A stretch of 64,000 nucleotides of DNA from Laburnicola sp. R22_1 (GCA_014281115.1 JACONQ010000006.1:2170001-2234000), one strand, 5' to 3'. Counted from the stretch's first letter, positions 12,278 to 23,264 are shown. Numbers and translations: made by a program. Notes: a model not told the origin generated them from the sequence alone.

Positions 12278-13815
12278 ATGTCGATATCACCCGCGATCCG
12301 TATATCGCCTTCGCGAGCAGCTCGCGCGCTGAACCTTCTTCGAACCGTCCAGTTCACGCACCCGCCGACATGCCCCTGCCACTCCAACCCCGCACACCAC
12401 CACCACACGCCCAACACCATCCACCAAGCACGGCGCCACCTCGCCACGCCCATTGACACGTCGCACCAGAAAGAATATGCCTTCGAGATGGCTGCGTCGT
12501 CAATACGATTCGGCCCCGGCTGCACAAAGGAAGTAGGAATGGACTTTAAGAACATGGGGGCAAAGCGTGTGATGGTGGTTACGGACGGCAATGTACGAAA
12601 ACTGGATGCAATGAAGCAGGTAGTGGAGGGTTTGGAGAGGGAAGGCGTGCAGTTCAGTGTTTTCGACGGGGTACGGGTTGAGCCAAAAGATTCGAGCGTG
12701 AAGGAAGCGATAGCGGTTAGTAAAGGGTATGCGCCGGATGCCTTTCTAGCGGTGGGTGGTGGGAGTGTGATTGATACCGCGAAGTTGATGAATTTGTATA
12801 CGACTTTTCCCGGTAGGATGTTTGATCTGAAGCGTAACGTGATGCATGCTTACATGTCACAGAGGCCGATTTCCTCGACTTCGTAAACGCTCCCTTGGGC
12901 AGAGGTCTGCCTATTCCGTCGAAGCTCCTCCCCCTGGTCGCCGTGCCTACAACAGCAGGCACCGGCTCTGAAACCACGGGGACCGCCATCTTCGATCTGG
13001 TGTCGAAGCGAGCAAAGACTGGTATCGCGCATCGCAACATGAAGCCAACGCTTGGAATAGTAGATCCTCTGAATACTCGCACAATGCCATCCGCAGTCCA
13101 CGCATCCTCGGGCCTTGATGTGCTCTGTCACTCTTTAGAGTCTTGGACTGCGATACCCTACTACGAGCGCACACCGCGACCCACAAATCCCATCAATAGG
13201 CCGGCCTATCAAGGCGCAAATCCCATATCCGACATATTCTCCCTCAAAGCACTCCGCGATACAGTCAAATACCTCCCACGCGCAGTCAAGGACCCCGAAG
13301 ACCACGAAGCGCAATCCCAGATGCTGCTCGCCGCCACCCTCGCAGGCGTCGGGTTCGGAAATGCGGGCGTGCATCTCTGCCACGGCATGTCGTATCCCAT
13401 CTCTGGCCAGAATCCCGGCTACAAGCACCCTGGATACGAGGTCGAAAACAGCATCATCCCGCACGGTGTCTCGGTTGCCGTGACCGCTCCTGCCGTCTTC
13501 AAGTTCACGGGCGCATCGAATCCCGAGCGGCATTTGCAGGCTGCCGAGTGCTTTGGCGTCGACATTAGTAATGTGAAGAAGGAGTCTGCGGGGGAGGTGT
13601 TGAGCGAGGCGTTGGCTGAGTTTCTGGTCAAGCTCGGGGATCAGCCGAGGGGGTTGAAGCAGTTGGGTTTTGGGAAGGAGCATGTGGATGGGTTGGTGGA
13701 GGGGACGATTCCGCAGGCGAGGGTGTTGATGTTGGCGCCTAGTTTGGAGATGACGAATTTGGAGGCGGAGAGGGAGCAGTTGAGAGGGTTGTTTGAGGAT
13801 GCGATGGAGTATTGA
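12278..13815 (+). CDS. Hydroxyacid-oxoacid transhydrogenase, mitochondrial (iron-type alcohol dehydrogenase, ADHFE1 class)
   Basis: Family reaction: oxidises 4-hydroxybutyrate to succinic semialdehyde while reducing 2-oxoglutarate to D-2-hydroxyglutarate, with tightly bound nucleotide, in mitochondria. Exons 12278-12812 and 12863-13815 give 495 aa. Residues 1 to about 60 are rich in Arg, Ser and Ala with no acidic residues at the start (MSISPAIRISPSRAARALNL), a typical mitochondrial presequence. The nucleotide-binding GGGSVIDTAKL lies at about 160. VPTTAGTGSETTG follows the intron. The iron-binding region includes LDVLCHSLES and the metal-site His in GNAGVHLCHGMSYPISG (about 352). The intron GTAGGA...TCACAG joins TTFPE to ADFLDFVNAPLGRG, the expected family sequence. 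Single housekeeping gene; no linkage to neighbours is evident, though its 4-hydroxybutyrate chemistry is of the kind that follows lactone opening (see the cluster at 23-38 kb). Confidence 0.9.
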
Positions 13816-14366
13816 GAGGGATGTGTCTGTGGTGGAACCGGGGGGTGGTTGTATATAGAGTTGTAGCGATGTCGCGCACATATTGGAGTTTGGAAATTAC
13901 GGTTCACTAGCTAGGAGAAAAGAGCTTGAGCACTTGCATACAATGGTACGATTGATTGTACACAGTATCATAGTATACCCCAGGGTACACGAATACGCTT
14001 TCTCGCTAGTGAATTTAGGTGGCAAATGTGCAAGTTGCGATGGGCCTGCAGAACGGGGCGGTCTGTCGCCGATACCACGCGTGGACGCCTCGTATGCATA
14101 CAGCGGGTCATTATTGAATTAACCTTCACTATTCAAACATAGGATCTAGGAGTGCCATTCAAACAAATGCCGTTTCTGTTTCAAGCGTGCATGACCCGAT
14201 TTGCACTAACCGAAGTGCCGCTACGTCATGCCTCGCGGGCGGACATCACCAGGGACCCTCGCGTGGAACTTCCAGCCATTAGACGCACCCCAGAATCCAG
14301 GAACATGGCTAGAGCCTCTCATACTCTTTAACACCGCCTCCCCGCACATACACACCAGCCTCAACC
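13816..14366. other. Intergenic region
   Basis: No gene or clear repeat seen. The last 100 bases probably carry the promoter and leader of the membrane-protein gene that starts at 14367. Confidence 0.5.
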
Positions 14367-16673
14367 ATGGGCTCTAAAATCAACGGAGACAGCCCGCCAA
14401 ATAGAATACCTAGGAAACCAGTACCAGTACCCGTCCCTACTGCTGCTCCTACTACCGAGGCGATAACCGCGACGAAGAATGCGACACTTGCGCCTCTTAC
14501 ATATGTCGCCCTCACGTTATTAGGGACTACGTGGTTCAGCCGATGGTGGATCTTCTCCGGAACTCCCTTCTTCGTCTGTGCGCTGGCTTTGGGTGAGTGG
14601 AATGGCAACCGGGTTTTCTCACGGATACCGCTATGGACGATCCTGTCTGTGCTGCATCTCGCCTACATAGTGGCTTCGACGTCGTGGATTCTCTACTGGG
14701 CATTTATGACGATCTGCTATCCTGCGATCGTACTATCCTGCGTCTACCAGTTCGGCATAGCGGCGAAGCTCGCGCGCCGCTACTTTAGGAACATCCTGCG
14801 TCAAGGCCATTTTGTTAGTGATAAAATCAGCCTGTTCGACCTTCCCGCGCTTGAAATCGACACGGATACCGTTGGACTCTTCGTTATTCGGGGCCTGACC
14901 TTCTCCATTTCTACTCTGACGGCTACCGCTTATGGCATCGAGGTTGGGATCAAGCTCGACGATGATATGGAATTGGCAATACAGACGGACAAGGTGGTTG
15001 TTGCGCTCTTCCGACGTATCACAATTGGAGACGTGTATGCGAATGTAAAAGGGCCTCAGGAAATGAGCTTTGGAGATATACACTCGTTTCCCAACGAACG
15101 CGACATGACCAAGGACGAGTTCATCGCAAAAGATACACCACTGCTGAAAGCAGCCTGGGCTTCGCGGAATGATGGTTTCACAGAGATCAGGGGCGAGTTT
15201 GACAAATACGAGGATCCTCAGCCGCCCGATAGATTGGTTAGGAAACCGTCACCGGACGAAGACAAGGCTCGCGCTGAGGTGGAGAAGCTCACGCAACATA
15301 TTTTGCACACGAGCTCGAGTCACGTTGCCAGCGAGATGTTGAAGAGAATCGCCAAAGCCCGCTCTACCGAGGGCCTTTTTGAAACGGACAATAACCTCCG
15401 CGCAGCGATTTGCGCTCACGTTCACGATCAACCGACCGTAGCTCATCCTCCGACGAAGTCAATACGACTCACGACGCTACGATATAATAAACATCCGAAA
15501 ATTAAAAAGTACGTAGCCTGGAGAGTAGTTTTTCATTCGTCATGTTTCATATCCTGGGGTAACGCACTCAAGCGAACTTTACTGACTTTCGCCCTGATTG
15601 ATAGGTTTCTCCATCGGTTACCTCTTTTGTACCGGCTGCTTCTCAACCCAATCAGTTACTTTCATCCTATCAAGATAAATTCCGTCACGTCCGCCGGATC
15701 TGGCAAATGGTTTGTTTCACTCATGAAAGACCATTTTTTCAAACACTACTCTACCTCCGACGCCGAGGTTCGTCGCCTAGAAGGACGCATCTCAGCTTGG
15801 TTGGAAGAGGCAAATTACGCCGTAGGCCTCAGCGACCTCTTCTGTACAGCCCATATCCCCGTCGATACCGAGTACGACATTGAGTCGAAGATCAAGATTG
15901 GGGATCTCATGGCGCACAGGATGCTCCCGGAAGCAGTGAACCTTACCCAGGTCGTCCACCTTGGCGGTGCCGACGCCACATTCACTCTTCCCTCATACTT
16001 GTTCCCTCATCACGAGCACCTCTACCCGCCGCTCCTGACCGACTTCGACGAGATGAGGATGGAGCAGGAAATCGAAGAGTTAAAAGGCACGCCGCAGGCC
16101 GTGCGGCTGCGGAAAGAGCTCGAACGCCGCCGAAAAGACGAGACGTGCATGAAGATCGCCGTCCACGGCCACTTACCTGCGCTCTTCGACCAGCAACTCC
16201 TCAACTTTGTCGCTGCCACGGTGAAGGCGACGAAAGTCATCGAGAGCGAAAAGGGCCACGAGGAACTCGTCCTCAAGCGGGCCGCCACGGATAAGCTCGA
16301 GCTGGAAGTCCGGCGCGCAGACTCGGTCGCCTCGGAGAGCGTCGCATCCGACAAGGCGAGCGTAGAATCATCCGAAGATTCCGACGCCGCGAGCACGACG
16401 TCGACGCTTACGTCTAAGAGCGCGGGTACGATTGGTGCGCGCATGGGGCAGACGTTCAAGGGGATGAATACCAAGATGAAGGATGGATGGAGGAAGGCGG
16501 GGATTCAGACGGTGAATGTTGTGGCGAATGATCGGTGGATTGCGAGTATTGTGGGGAAGATTATGCGCAAGCTGGAGAGGGCGCAGGGGGATGTGGGGTA
16601 TTCGGGTTTGATTGCGCTGCCCATGTTGGAGTATCGGCAGAGGGCGGAGACGGAGAGTAAGTTATTACCTTGA
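14367..16673 (+). CDS. Large conserved fungal membrane protein of unknown function
   Basis: I do not recognise a named family. The N-terminus (about residues 1-40) is Pro/Thr-rich and soluble. Hydrophobic segments follow at about 42-75 (LAPLTYVALTLLGTTWF and FFVCALALG) and 88-125 (LWTILSVLHLAYIVAS, ILYWAFMTICYPAIVLSCVY), so the protein is anchored by three or four helices near its start. After that comes a beta-rich stretch (ALEIDTDTVGLFVIRGLTFS, ELAIQTDKVVVALFRRITIG), reminiscent of lipid-transfer or AsmA-like proteins; that resemblance is inference only. The C-terminal 150 residues are charged and Ser-rich. A probable 96-nt intron (15509-15604, GTACGT...GATAG) is in frame and stop-free, so either splice form is translatable: removal gives about 736 aa, retention 768. 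A GTAAGT lies just before the stop at 16657; I kept the simple stop because the read-through exon has no conserved look. Confidence 0.7.
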   Translation: MGSKINGDSPPNRIPRKPVPVPVPTAAPTTEAITATKNATLAPLTYVALTLLGTTWFSRWWIFSGTPFFVCALALGEWNGNRVFSRIPLWTILSVLHLAYIVASTSWILYWAFMTICYPAIVLSCVYQFGIAAKLARRYFRNILRQGHFVSDKISLFDLPALEIDTDTVGLFVIRGLTFSISTLTATAYGIEVGIKLDDDMELAIQTDKVVVALFRRITIGDVYANVKGPQEMSFGDIHSFPNERDMTKDEFIAKDTPLLKAAWASRNDGFTEIRGEFDKYEDPQPPDRLVRKPSPDEDKARAEVEKLTQHILHTSSSHVASEMLKRIAKARSTEGLFETDNNLRAAICAHVHDQPTVAHPPTKSIRLTTLRYNKHPKIKKYVAWRVVFHSSCFISWGNALKRTLLTFALIDRFLHRLPLLYRLLLNPISYFHPIKINSVTSAGSGKWFVSLMKDHFFKHYSTSDAEVRRLEGRISAWLEEANYAVGLSDLFCTAHIPVDTEYDIESKIKIGDLMAHRMLPEAVNLTQVVHLGGADATFTLPSYLFPHHEHLYPPLLTDFDEMRMEQEIEELKGTPQAVRLRKELERRRKDETCMKIAVHGHLPALFDQQLLNFVAATVKATKVIESEKGHEELVLKRAATDKLELEVRRADSVASESVASDKASVESSEDSDAASTTSTLTSKSAGTIGARMGQTFKGMNTKMKDGWRKAGIQTVNVVANDRWIASIVGKIMRKLERAQGDVGYSGLIALPMLEYRQRAETESKLLP

Positions 16674-17588
16674 GGAGGAAGAGGATGTGTGTATTATAGC
16701 TTTGTGGAATATGATACCTACCTTTGTTTTGCCTGGGGTTTGTTTATGGGATGTGATGCGATGGTATATGGTGTTCGTGGCTGGAGGGTTTTGGTGGGGG
16801 GGCGGGCTAGTCATTTGTTATGAGGGGTTCAACTTCGAGGAGATGCTGACGGTGAAGTTGCCCTCGTGGTCCCGTCTGGAAACTTGCACGTGAGCAGGGC
16901 GGTACCTAGGTACCTAGGCACGTACCTACCCAGGTGGGTACATATATCCTCTTCTGCATAGCTCATACGCACGACTACACAGGTTAGTTAATGACCCATT
17001 AGCTATCTCTGTACCTTCTAGTTCCAAGGTTTTCCGATGTCCTTGTGACGCGAGCTATTTAGCCTATTTAGCCTAACAGAGAGTGAGGCGGGGAGCGCAA
17101 GGCGCTAGAAAAGGAGTTCTCGTGAGTTCCCCGCGTGACACGCACGCGGGGCCAATGAAGCGCCGCTGCCCACGTTCCCCAGGCACGAAGTCAAGGCAAC
17201 GAGCGGCGCAGCCATGCGCACGCAAAGACTTGTTTGAGCAAAACCATCCACCTTCAAGAGGGGCATGCCAGTGATAATAATAATAATAATAATAGTCTTT
17301 TTGATTGTTTAGTGCTTTATTGTTTAGTTTGTGAGCATGTACGACGCGATCGAAGATGGTCGATCAAGCAGTCGCAGCAGAGAGCAAATCTAAGAGTACA
17401 TGGGCGTCACTAGAGATATCCGTATTCCAGCGAGCAAATCCGTTTCCATCACCGAACGCCGATTTCCCAAGAAGATCATCAGAAACCGAGACAGTGGAGA
17501 CGCAAAGATGAACCGAAAGATATTGTTGCCGTAAATGGTGGAAGAGGAAGAGAAGAGGAAGAACTGGAAGAGGTGTAGAGCAGATGTG
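16674..17588. other. Intergenic region between convergent genes, with palindromic motif cluster and microsatellite
   Basis: Contains overlapping palindromes of the type GGTACCTAGGTACCTAGG at about 16901-16935, and an (ATA)n microsatellite at 17275-17295. The right third is the 3' flank of the minus-strand gene. No gene seen. Confidence 0.55.
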
Positions 17589-18506
17589 TCACATCTCCAT
17601 CGCATCAACGTCTGCCGTAGCGCTTGGCATGTCCATGTCCTGCGGCGGCGGGGTAGAGGGTTCCGAGGGGGTGCGTTGACGCGCGTTGATGCGCTCGCCT
17701 TCGACTTGTGGGACGGGACCGGCCATGAGATTGTGTACTGTTCGCTCGAGTGACCATCCCACGAGCTGGCACCACTGCAGGCTATCGGAAAAGAGCCAGT
17801 AGCCCTGCACGCCATGTTGCTTAGCGCGCACAAGGTAGGCCGAGAGCGACTCCTTCTCCAACATGATCGTGGCGTCGGTGAGGTCGAAGTGGTTCTCGAT
17901 GACGCGTGAGTAGGCGCGCGCAGCATCACGCAGTGTCGGGTTCGTCATAACGTTCTTCCAGCCCACGCCGAGCGACGACATGAGCGTGTCGAGGGTGGTG
18001 CCGTGCTCGTCGACGATGGCTTCGGTCTTTTGCGCTTGCATGTCGTTGAGTGAAGGGATGACGATGCCAGTCGCGGAGTCCATACGTTGCGACTTGCGCG
18101 CGGCAATAATGGGCCGAACAGGTTGCGCCTTCTCTTCCTTTTCGATCTTCTCTTCGCACCAGGTGCCAGACTGCGATTCGGCGGCAATGCTGAAGCCGGG
18201 CTCGCCGGGATAGATGAGAGTCATGCCGGGACCGTAGACGGGCTCAGGCTTGGGCTTCGCTGATGCTTGGACAACGACTGTGCCGACCGGCTGGTTCTCC
18301 TCGGGGTCATCGACGTCGGTGATGGATCGTTTTCGCCCAGCTGTGGAATTGGATGATCCAGCAAGATAGTTGAGGCTCGGTGGAGTCGGGTACTTGGGAC
18401 GGAAGGTGCCTGGTGAATGAGAGCGCTGATTGGGGGCGAAGTAGTCGTGCGCTTGATGGGGCGGGAGCACTACGGTGGGCGACGAGGCATAGTAATTGAG
18501 ACCCAT
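17589..18506 (-). CDS. Conserved fungal protein of unknown function
   Basis: Single-exon gene of 305 aa from the ATG at 18506; an upstream in-frame GTG two codons earlier is not a credible start. The first 60 residues are disordered and Pro/Ser-rich (MGLNYYASSPTVVLPPHQAH, RPKYPTPPSLNYLAG), followed by a basic patch GRKRSITDVDDPEE that could be a nuclear signal. The more ordered C-terminal half contains WKNVMTNPTLRDAARAYSRV, IMLEKESLSAYLVRAKQ and YWLFSDSLQWCQLVGWSLER, which look like helices, and it ends in an acidic tail (MDMPSATADVDAMEM). No signal peptide or membrane helix. I know no function. It is divergent from cct3 across 732 bp. Confidence 0.72.
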   Translation of the reverse strand: MGLNYYASSPTVVLPPHQAHDYFAPNQRSHSPGTFRPKYPTPPSLNYLAGSSNSTAGRKRSITDVDDPEENQPVGTVVVQASAKPKPEPVYGPGMTLIYPGEPGFSIAAESQSGTWCEEKIEKEEKAQPVRPIIAARKSQRMDSATGIVIPSLNDMQAQKTEAIVDEHGTTLDTLMSSLGVGWKNVMTNPTLRDAARAYSRVIENHFDLTDATIMLEKESLSAYLVRAKQHGVQGYWLFSDSLQWCQLVGWSLERTVHNLMAGPVPQVEGERINARQRTPSEPSTPPPQDMDMPSATADVDAMEM

Positions 18507-19238
18507 GGTCACTGCTTGTTTAGTAGATCAGTCAAGGGGAGAGAAGTCAAAGGATACAAGGTCTGCTAGACTACGAGCAGACGACGAGGCTTGTAACAGG
18601 GTTGTTACGGCTACAGCGCGACGTGAAGGCGGAGGAGACGACGGCAGCAGCAAGGTGGGAGGAGCGCGTGGATGGTGTTGATGATGGAAGCAATGAATGA
18701 AGAAAGGATTGAAGGCTAATTGAGATGAGTGAAAGGCGTAGTGAGAGAGGGGACCAAGGCTGTGTGCGGGAACAGGTAAGCGCAAGTAGCAGGTGAAGTG
18801 TAGTGGAAGAAGGATGGTTTGAGGGCGCGCGATGCGACTCTTGTAGGCTGCGCGCTAAGTCCCGTGAGAGGCTGGTCAGAGGCGGTGGAAAGCGGCAGAA
18901 TGGGGTTAAATGGGCTCCGGATGGGGCCATGGCACCCGCGTCTGGCGAGGCCGAACGCGACAGCACGCTAGCGTATGCCAAGGTTCGCCGGATGCCGAGC
19001 GGCCGAAACCTTACCTAGGTAGGTATTAGCTCAATCACGTGGTATGATTACTCATCCATGGTGCATGGGCCGCTCTTGGCTTTAGCGGAAAGTGCCGCCG
19101 GCGCGGAGAAACGAGCGGCCGCCCGACGCGTTTTTTGGTGGAGCAACACCCAGAGCTGCAAGGCACCTGCGCAGCTTGATACCCCGCCTCACATTGCAGC
19201 TTTCCTGATCTTTGTTTAGATTCCGAACAATCGCCAAG
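18507..19238. other. Divergent intergenic region between the unknown gene and cct3
   Basis: Probably carries both promoters. An ACCTAGGTAGGTA palindrome at about 19015-19025 repeats the motif type seen at 16.9 kb. No gene seen. Confidence 0.5.
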
Positions 19239-21040
19239 ATGCAGGCGCCCGTGGTTGTTATGAGTGAGTTCTGACCTCTGTGACAGTTGGCAGCCCGCTC
19301 ACAGCAAAACAGACACGCAGACACCCGGCGGGGAGCGGCAGTTTGGCCGCAAAGCGCAGATTTCGAACATCACAGCTGCGAAGACGGTCGCAGACATCAT
19401 CCGGTCATGTCTGGGCCCCAAGGCAATGCTGAAGATGCTGCTCGACCCCATGGGTGGCATCGTACTCACCAACGACGGCCACGCGATCCTGCGGGAGATC
19501 GAAGTTGCGCACCCTGCAGCAAAGAGTATGATTGAGCTGAGCCGCACACAAGACGAGGAAGTCGGAGACGGCACCACTACCGTCATAATACTAGGTATGC
19601 ATGCACCACGCATAGTTGGGTTGACCCTTCTGACGGACCACAGCTGGCGAGATGCTCGCACAGGCTTTGCCCCAGCTCGAGCGCAACATCCATCCAGTCG
19701 TCATCATCCAGGCTTTCAAGCGCGCCCTTGCCGACGCCCTTGAGATCATCGATGAAATCTCCGTGGACGTTGACATCGACGACGACAAGGCCATGCACCA
19801 GCTCATCAGCGCCTCAATCGGCACCAAGTTCGTGTCACGGTGGTCGGAATTGATGTGCAGCTTGGCGCTGAAGGCGGTGCGGACGGTGTCGATGGACGCA
19901 GGAGGAGGGAAGAAGGAGGTGGACATCAAGCGTTACGCGCGTATTGAGAAGATTCCCGGAGGCGAGATCCAGGACAGCCACGTGTTGGACGGCGTCATGC
20001 TGAACAAGGACATCACACATCCCAAGATGCGGCGGAGAATAGAGAACCCCAGAGTCCTGCTTCTGGACTGCCCGCTCGAGTACAAGAAGGGCGAGAGCCA
20101 GACGAACATTGAAATCAGCAAAGAGGAAGACTGGAACCGTATACTGCAGATCGAGGAGGAACAGGTCAAGGCCATGTGCGACGCCATCATCGCGCTCAAA
20201 CCTGACCTCGTCATCACAGAGAAGGGCGTCAGTGGTATGTTCGAAGCTTGCTGGAGTCCGCCGCTATAGTGCTAATCCTCGTCACCAGACCTTGCCCAGC
20301 ATTTCCTCGTCAAGCACGATATCACCGCCATCCGACGGGTACGTAAGACAGACAACAACCGTGTCGCACGAGCAACTGGTGCTACGATTGTAAATTCTGT
20401 CTTCTCTGCAGCCGCTTCCGACGTCGGTACGCAGTGTGGACTCTTCGAGATCTCAAAGATTGGCGACGAATACTTCACCTTCCTTACCCAGTGCAAGGAC
20501 CCGAAGGCTTGCACAATATTATTGCGCGGGCCTTCGAAAGACATCCTGAACGAGGTCGAGCGTAACCTTCACGATGCTATGGGCGTAGCGCGAAACGTCA
20601 TTTGGAATCCAAAACTGTGCCCGGGGGGTGGAGCGACCGAGATGGCAGTCGCGGTTGGCCTCGAGAGGAAAGCGAAGCAGATTGAGGGTGTTGCGCAATG
20701 GCCATACAAGGCGGTCGCCGAAGCCATGGAGGTCATTCCCCGCACACTCATTCAAAACTCTGGAAACAGCCCGATCAAGGTGCTGACACAACTCCGCGCA
20801 AAGCACGCGGAAGGCTATGAGGACGGAGAGCAAAATGGCAGCTCGTGGGGCATTGATGGCGATGCTGGTAAGGTCGTGGATATGCGACAATTTGGCGTGT
20901 GGGAGCCGATGGCGGTCAAAGAGCAGAGTGTGAAGACGGCGGTGGAGAGCGCGTGTCTGTTGTTAAGAGTAGACGACATTGTCGCAGCAAAGGCTGCGAA
21001 ACAGGTGTCTGGGCCAGTTGGAGGTGGAGGTGATGATTAA
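19239..21040 (+). CDS. cct3: T-complex protein 1 subunit gamma (CCT3) of the cytosolic chaperonin
   Basis: Subunit of the eight-membered TRiC/CCT ring that folds actin, tubulin and other cytosolic proteins using ATP. Exons 19239-19263, 19313-19594, 19644-20234 and 20289-21040 give 549 aa. Group II chaperonin motifs are intact: SCLGPKAMLKMLLDPMGG, LTNDGHAILREIEVAHPAAK, the ATP-binding EEVGDGTTTVIILAGEML (about 90-107), IEKIPGGEIQDSHVLDGVM, LDCPLEYKKGESQTNIEIS, TEKGVSDLAQHFL, RVRKTDNNR and LCPGGGATEMAVAVGLE. It ends with a Gly/Asp tail (GGGGDD). The start is set by the first exon MQAPVVVMN, joined by GTGAGT...AACAG to TQTPGGERQFGRKAQISN. One oddity is the segment SVFSAAASDVGTQCG (about 20393), where most relatives have an acidic VEDLQ-like stretch of equal length. 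Confidence 0.96.
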
Positions 21041-21467
21041 ATACGAGATGCATATTTCGGACGTGCATCGGAAGATAGCGGGAATTCTCGTACGATGCAT
21101 ACCTCGTTGGAGCCCATCAGCATAGATTCAAAACTAAGAAATTTGTCGTCTCTGCAGATCAGTAGGTAGTGATGGGTGCACTTCAAGTGAATTCCGGCTT
21201 AAGCACGGAAGGTGGACGACGCGCAGGTGAACGGACGCTCGATATTGGAGCCGGTGAGAGACCCGCGTATGTAAGCCACAACGTCACATCTCAACAACCC
21301 ACATGTTCAGCTCCTCGCAAATATCGTCACATCAGATGACCAGATGGTCCAAGGTAAGCCTTGGGCAGAACGTGACATCTACAAAAATAGCTTCAGGTCT
21401 CGCTTCGCCAACAGATCACATCTAACTCGCCGAATACAAAGATGAAAACACCTGCAGCGTAGATATA

Positions 21468-21906
21468 CTCGGCCCCTTGCGGTGCTGCGTAAAAGGCCAT
21501 ACTACGCACAGCCCACCTAACTCAACAATAAATATTGCTTAACGATAAAATATGTAAATTGTATGGTATTTTCAATTGTAATTATAGTTTTAATCGCGCA
21601 GAATTATTTGTAAGCTTCTATAATTGGCCTTTGTAATTATGGTTTTTTTTTTGCGACTAAGAGGTTTCTAATAAAAAGATTACAATAATAGCAGTTATCC
21701 CTCCTGCCGTTTTGGACACAGAAAAGCGTTTTAAGGTGTTAACAAAAAGGGTTGTAATTATATATACTTTTATAAGTGTAGTAGGTGATGTTGTTAGGTG
21801 GTTTCTGTAAAAACGTTATTGTTGAGTATGGATTATTGTTGAGCTGGGTGGGTTGTGCGTAGTATAGCCTTTTACGCAGTAGAATCAACGACCGCAAGGG
21901 GCCGAG
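21468..21906. mobile_element. MITE-like inverted-repeat element with TA flanks
   Basis: The two ends are inverted repeats of about 60-72 bp: left CTCGGCCCCTTGCGG..., then TGCGTAAAAGGCCATACTAC; right end the reverse complement, with an extra block of about 11 bp. Both ends abut a TA dinucleotide (21466-21467 and 21907-21908), the target duplication of Tc1/mariner/pogo (Fot1-type) elements. The 439-bp body has no open frame and its centre is AT-rich, possibly RIP-mutated. Non-autonomous copy; it would need a transposase from elsewhere. Confidence 0.75.
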
Positions 21907-22354
21907 TAGTCCTGCGAACAGGGTTAAGAGTCTATAGGGAGAAGGCAGCCTGGTTGTGGCTGATCTCACCTCGTGAGGAGCTGAACTGCCACCGCCAACC
22001 TGACTAAGAGCGTGCGAAGAATGCGACAGTGCGTTCTCGTGACCTCGGTGATTGAGCCTGAGTGAGAGCCAGAAGAGCGGAGTATATGGGGTGAGCTGGA
22101 GTGATGAACGGAGCTGAAGACCGTCTGAGATGATGGTTACAACAATATGAGATGATGGTAACAACAACGTAGTATTTTCAATCAATGGTCCAAGTATAAA
22201 GTGTGCTGCTATCCTCACTCCGAAATTCCTCATCACACAAAGTCATACTCAAACTCTCATCGAACAACCAACTCAATCAATACTTCACCAACCTCCACAC
22301 ATCCACCTCATACCTCTCCACGACAAAAACCCAACCAACCACCACCCACCAAAA

Positions 22355-22741
22355 ATGTACACCCCGACTCTCCTAACCCTCGCCACCCTCCTCACCGCCG
22401 CCCTCTCCTTCCCCACAGCCGAATCCGACGCGCCCACCCTCAACTACGCCGTCTCAAACGACCTCACGGGCGCCCAAGCCCCCTCGACCATCAGGGCCAA
22501 CGGCACCCCGGTCACCTTCCGCGACGTATTCCGCGGCACACGGCTCGACCGCAACGGCGCCATCATCGCCACAAGCATGCTATCCACTTCCAACGGCGCG
22601 GGGATTTTCTGCACCGTCAAGGATAGCGCGGGAAACCATGTGGGGTTTTTGAACGAGAGGCAGACGTGGGTCGATTTGGATGGGAAGGTGGGCGCTTTCG
22701 AGACGGATGTTAGTGCTTTTACGATGGTTTGCACTGCGTAG
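22355..22741 (+). CDS. Small secreted protein, candidate effector
   Basis: 128 aa, single exon, with a clear signal peptide (MYTPTLLTLATLLTAALSFP, cleavage probably near residue 18-20). The mature part has only two cysteines (in GIFCTVKD and the penultimate MVCTA), which could form one disulfide, plus a possible N-glycosylation site in RANGTPVTF. No family recognised. An A-rich leader with good start context (AAAAATG) lies directly upstream. Codon use is strongly C-ending in the first half, like highly expressed fungal secreted proteins. Could be a cell-wall or effector-like protein; function unknown. Confidence 0.75.
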   Translation: MYTPTLLTLATLLTAALSFPTAESDAPTLNYAVSNDLTGAQAPSTIRANGTPVTFRDVFRGTRLDRNGAIIATSMLSTSNGAGIFCTVKDSAGNHVGFLNERQTWVDLDGKVGAFETDVSAFTMVCTA

Positions 22742-23264
22742 GGAAGGGGACGGGAGTTGAGTGGACGGACAGGAGAGTAGTACGGGGGAAGTGGGAATTA
22801 GTCGGTCTTTTTAGAATTGGCACTTACGGTCTTTGATTACAATGATACATTCGCTTTTGGGAAACTGGAAATCGTTCGGATCGTGTCCACTCATCTCATC
22901 AAGCAGAATATCACGCATACCCTGTTCGATAGGGGTACTACCACGCTGTCCCTTGACCAGCAAGCGCGGGTCATCGAGTCTGTCTCTTTCAACAGCTTGA
23001 AACAACGCGGGAGTGTCGCTTACCTCAGGCAGCACTACTAATTGGCGTTCTGGAACTATGTGAAGACGTCGAAGTACTTTAGAATTTGCTATCGCTCGCG
23101 TAGGTTGCTATTGCTGAGGTCACCCAGGTATCCTTGAAAGTCTAATTATGATCAGCTTCTTGCAGAAGGCCTCGCTACAAATGTATATTTGCTTTTGAGA
23201 CCTAATAGATGCTTTCATACGGTTATTTGCACCATGTGCATCATAGAACTCACGAGCTCATCTC
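22742..23264. other. Intergenic region
   Basis: A 74-codon open frame (22817-23041) can be read on both strands but matches nothing I know and has no obvious promoter. Otherwise nothing seen. Confidence 0.45.

Noticed and set aside
12278..13815. Including the transhydrogenase in the lactone-type cluster as a 4-hydroxybutyrate dehydrogenase
   Set aside because: It lies 9.4 kb away behind three unrelated genes and has a mitochondrial presequence; it is better explained as a housekeeping gene.
16657..16830. GTAAGT near the end of the membrane-protein gene leading to an extra exon
   Set aside because: The resulting 44-residue extension is rich in Gly, Val and Trp with no conserved pattern, and the intron would be only 43 nt.
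20390..20411. GTAAATTCTG...TGCAG in cct3 as a 22-nt intron
   Set aside because: Too short for an intron, would shift the frame, and the unspliced protein has the family length at this point.
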